64,000 bases of DNA from Leptothermofonsia sichuanensis E412 (GTDB taxonomy: Bacteria > Cyanobacteriota > Cyanobacteriia > Leptolyngbyales > Leptolyngbyaceae), in the NCBI RefSeq assembly GCF_019891175.1, contig NZ_CP072600.1:3472001-3536000 (forward strand). The letters run 5' to 3'. Every line of letters starts with the position of its first letter. Positions within the stretch are counted from its first letter, which is position 1. The notes beneath the pieces are model-generated. The model did not search any database and was not told the origin of the DNA. It was given only the letters and a program-made list of their open reading frames with translations. Below, one piece after another: positions 61,644 to 64,000 of this stretch. The translations under genes and the position numbers were made by a program.

Positions 61644-64000
61644 TCAGGTTACGGGGATGAGTAGGGGACGGATGCCCACTGGCATAAATTCCCGGTAGCG
61701 GATCTGTAAATTGCGCCATTTATGCGCCTCCAACAAAAAGCCGAATGCACCCATTGCATCTTCGTTGGGTCCCTGTTCTAAAACGCGGAAATCGGTAGTG
61801 CTATCCAGTTGGGCGTAGGCGGGTTGCCCAAAGACTTCACTGACAAAGCGGAGGGTTGCACCTGTGACGCAGGCATGGTTCTGGGGCAGGCGATCGCCCT
61901 GACCCGAAAAATAGCTGAACTTCAAACATCCCGTCTGGTTGTTCAAGACCTCCAGGCGATGCACCCAGATGCCGCCTTTCCCCTGAAGGGTTTCCACCCG
62001 CATTCGCCCAAACACCGTCACACCACTGACTGTCGTGGGGGGTCCCCAACCACTGGCTGGATCGGTGCCACCGGAGGAAACTGCAAACCGGCTGAGGGCA
62101 TCATCATTCACACCCGCACCTGCATCCAGGATGGCATCGGTGAGGGAAAGGCTGTAGCCGGTATCGATCAGCAAAGGTCCCGTGATGGTCCGCTGGATGA
62201 TGATCTGGGGAGTTTGTTTAAATTCCCGTTCCGCATCGGCATCGGCAAACCCATAGGGTTGTTGCAGCCGCAGCGAAGGCTGGATGGGGGCGCGATCGCC
62301 ACTCAATTGCTGAAACCCACCCGGATCGAGGGTACAACCCATCAATTCCAGCCGATCCAGGGCGGCTCTGGCAATTAAGGGTTCATCTGCCGGGAAATCA
62401 TGGCGGCGCGTCAGGTACAGTCCCTCTAACCGCACCGTCAGCCGATCCATGACGGCATCGAATTGCGCCTGTTCCTCTGGAGTGGTGCCCACGACATGGG
62501 TGGGACGAAAGCGCAGGGGTTGAGTCAATACAATGGTGGGACGCTGACCGCTGCTGGCACGGATGATCAGGGAGCGGTTCAGTTGTAAATTGGCACCCCC
62601 CGCTTCAAGTACAGGATTGGAGATCGCCCCCAGATCCAGGACGTGGGTCATGCTGTCCCGAATTTCGATCACCAGGGGGGTGGTTAAATCCGCAATATCA
62701 TGCAGGGCCTCCTGTAACCCGTTGGGATTGTGGTGGTAATTCACCACTACAGTGGTGACTGGCTCTCCCAGCCAGGTCTGGGGCGCACTGGCACGGGAAA
62801 TGGGATGGGCACCCACCGGACCTACAGCGGCGCTGGTATAGGTGAGTAGCAGGCGTTCCTGGAGTGCCGTCGCTTCCGCTTCTGTGGCCACGCCAATCAC
62901 CACCCTGCCAATCAGTGGATCGATGGCAATTTCGCGGTTATTCAGGGGCGATCGCAACCCTGCTTCCCAGGCACACAGGTTGGCCCCCCGAAAGGTCCAG
63001 TCTTCAGCCAGGAAGGGGGGCTGGGGCAGGTGGAATTGCAGTCCTGCCTCCGACAGGTTCAGCACCTCCAGGACAGGATTGTTGGGATCGACCAGACTGG
63101 CGGGGTCGTAGATCTCAACACTGACGTACTGGGTGGGAACCCCGGCGATCGACCCCTGGGTCAGCCGGGCGGGGGGAATTGGACCCGGTGTTTCATCCAC
63201 CAGGGAGACTACGGGTGGCTGGCGCTCCGGGTCAAATCGGGCGGTATTGAACAGGCGCACTGGTTCCGTATAGCTCCGGCCTGCCTCACCCGGATGCACA
63301 TCCAGGCGCACAATGAAGGTTGCCTGACTCCCCGTTGCCGTTCCACTCCGATCGGTGATACCCTGCATCACCGGGCGGGATATATCCACCCGATAGGTCG
63401 CCAGCCGCCACAGAAAAATTGCCGGATTGGGCAGGTTATAGCGAATATTCCCCAGTGCTGGTGGTTTCAGGTCGGGGAGATGGGCAAAGGGGTCGAAGGG
63501 AGTATTCAACAAACTCAACAGCGCCGGATCGCGCACTGGCACCGTTCCCCCCCGCACAGCCTGATTGGCTTGTCGATGGAGGTCCGGTCGGTTCAGGGTA
63601 GGAGAAGGCTGGAGTTCCCCGGTCAGAAAGCGATCGCGATAGGGTGGTTTGCCACCCTCATCTGGACGCTGGTGGTTAAGGTGCTGGTGCCAGACCAGAT
63701 TCTCGCGCAACTCCACACAATGTACCCCCCAGCGGGTCAGGTTGTAGGTCAGCCGTTCGATCGCCCCCAGGGTGCCTTTACGCCGACGCAGAGCGATCGT
63801 ATCCGCCACATCTGCCCGCAGCGTTAACGGATCCCCTTTCAACGCACTGGTTCCCAACAAGTCCCCAATATAAGGAATCACCCAGTCATCACAAGTGTCA
63901 ATAAACAAATCGTGATACAGGGATTCAATATTTTCGTGAATCGCACTGTAAATGAATTCGACCAATTCCAGATAATGCTGTAGTTGACCCGCAGGCAACT
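61644..64000 (-). CDS. eCIS/phage tail-type structural protein, 5' end beyond window
   Basis: About 785 codons are visible; the 5' end is cut by the window edge (the TTG at 63998 is not a convincing start). The N-terminal block YLELVEFIYSAIHENIESLY, HDLFIDTCDDWVIPYIGDLL, GTSALKGDPLTLRADVADTI, ALRRRKGTLGAIERLTYNLT is typical of large baseplate/tail proteins of contractile injection systems (Afp/PVC and tail protein I-related types). The rest is beta-rich with repeated NPGL/DLGAIS turns and ends with a LQIRYREFMPVG tail. It fits a baseplate-to-fibre adaptor. Further eCIS genes (sheath, tube, ATPase) are expected beyond 64000. Confidence 0.7.
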   Translation of the reverse strand, partial: LPAGQLQHYLELVEFIYSAIHENIESLYHDLFIDTCDDWVIPYIGDLLGTSALKGDPLTLRADVADTIALRRRKGTLGAIERLTYNLTRWGVHCVELRENLVWHQHLNHQRPDEGGKPPYRDRFLTGELQPSPTLNRPDLHRQANQAVRGGTVPVRDPALLSLLNTPFDPFAHLPDLKPPALGNIRYNLPNPAIFLWRLATYRVDISRPVMQGITDRSGTATGSQATFIVRLDVHPGEAGRSYTEPVRLFNTARFDPERQPPVVSLVDETPGPIPPARLTQGSIAGVPTQYVSVEIYDPASLVDPNNPVLEVLNLSEAGLQFHLPQPPFLAEDWTFRGANLCAWEAGLRSPLNNREIAIDPLIGRVVIGVATEAEATALQERLLLTYTSAAVGPVGAHPISRASAPQTWLGEPVTTVVVNYHHNPNGLQEALHDIADLTTPLVIEIRDSMTHVLDLGAISNPVLEAGGANLQLNRSLIIRASSGQRPTIVLTQPLRFRPTHVVGTTPEEQAQFDAVMDRLTVRLEGLYLTRRHDFPADEPLIARAALDRLELMGCTLDPGGFQQLSGDRAPIQPSLRLQQPYGFADADAEREFKQTPQIIIQRTITGPLLIDTGYSLSLTDAILDAGAGVNDDALSRFAVSSGGTDPASGWGPPTTVSGVTVFGRMRVETLQGKGGIWVHRLEVLNNQTGCLKFSYFSGQGDRLPQNHACVTGATLRFVSEVFGQPAYAQLDSTTDFRVLEQGPNEDAMGAFGFLLEAHKWRNLQIRYREFMPVGIRPLLIPVT

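Noticed and set aside
1-64000. CRISPR array
   Set aside because: I found no regular direct repeats with unique spacers; all repeats seen are palindromic and dispersed.
61644-64000. Genuine TTG start at 63998 for the tail-type gene
   Set aside because: The frame is open to the window edge and family members have further residues before this point, so the gene is taken as 5'-partial.

Overview
The window looks like chromosomal DNA of a filamentous, non-model cyanobacterium. The octamer GCGATCGC (the cyanobacterial HIP1 motif) recurs throughout. Several genes are typical of that phylum: the bifunctional arginine dihydrolase ArgZ/AgrE, Uma2-type endonucleases, DUF4058, a caspase-like protein, NHLP-type peptide export and hopanoid genes. 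Insertion sequences and short palindromic (MITE-like) repeats are dense, so this is a repeat-rich genome under active rearrangement.

Layout. (1) 1-6200, mostly minus strand: a helical protein, a DUF1232 protein, a tyrosine recombinase overlapping dut, a disulfide-reductase-like flavoprotein without its cysteine pair, cobD and hupB. (2) 6200-16200, plus strand: a possible structured RNA, glgX broken by one in-frame TGA, treZ, an hsp20-lon overlapping pair, and a marC gene split by an IS630-family element. (3) 16200-27500, a decayed accessory island: Uma2 fragments, an EACC1-caspase conflict module cut by an IS1-family element, DUF4058, an IS630-like element, and an IS4-like element that carries a second IS1 copy. 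(4) 27500-33900: a three-gene NHLP-type peptide export operon (cyclic-nucleotide-binding protein, HlyD-like adaptor, C39 peptidase/ABC exporter), followed by an unfamiliar protein with an HExxH...ExxxD metallopeptidase signature. (5) 34000-47500: argZ, a PhoX-like phosphatase, a retropepsin-like protease, a glycosyltransferase with a structured leader, an unknown conserved protein, a second identical IS630 copy, trhO and a PRC-barrel protein. (6) 47700-51450: hopanoid genes hpnH and hpnA, a ferritin-like protein and tRNA-Thr(TGT).

(7) 51660-64000, all minus strand and entering from the right edge: the distal part of an extracellular contractile injection system (eCIS) locus. In transcription order it has a tail/baseplate-type protein (cut by the window edge), a DUF6519 parallel beta-helix protein, a PKD-repeat protein with a C-terminal membrane anchor, and three DUF4157 proteins with different C-terminal cargo: an M35-like metallopeptidase plus a beta-rich tail, a caspase-like His/Cys fold, and a membrane segment plus Cys-rich domain. 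A Uma2 gene sits among them. This is the most interesting system here: one shared N-terminal cassette carries three unrelated candidate effectors beside structural injection-system genes. Contractile systems anchored to thylakoids are known in multicellular cyanobacteria, and the membrane-anchored PKD protein is a candidate tether.

All calls come from reading the sequence and from recalled family knowledge. No database search was run.
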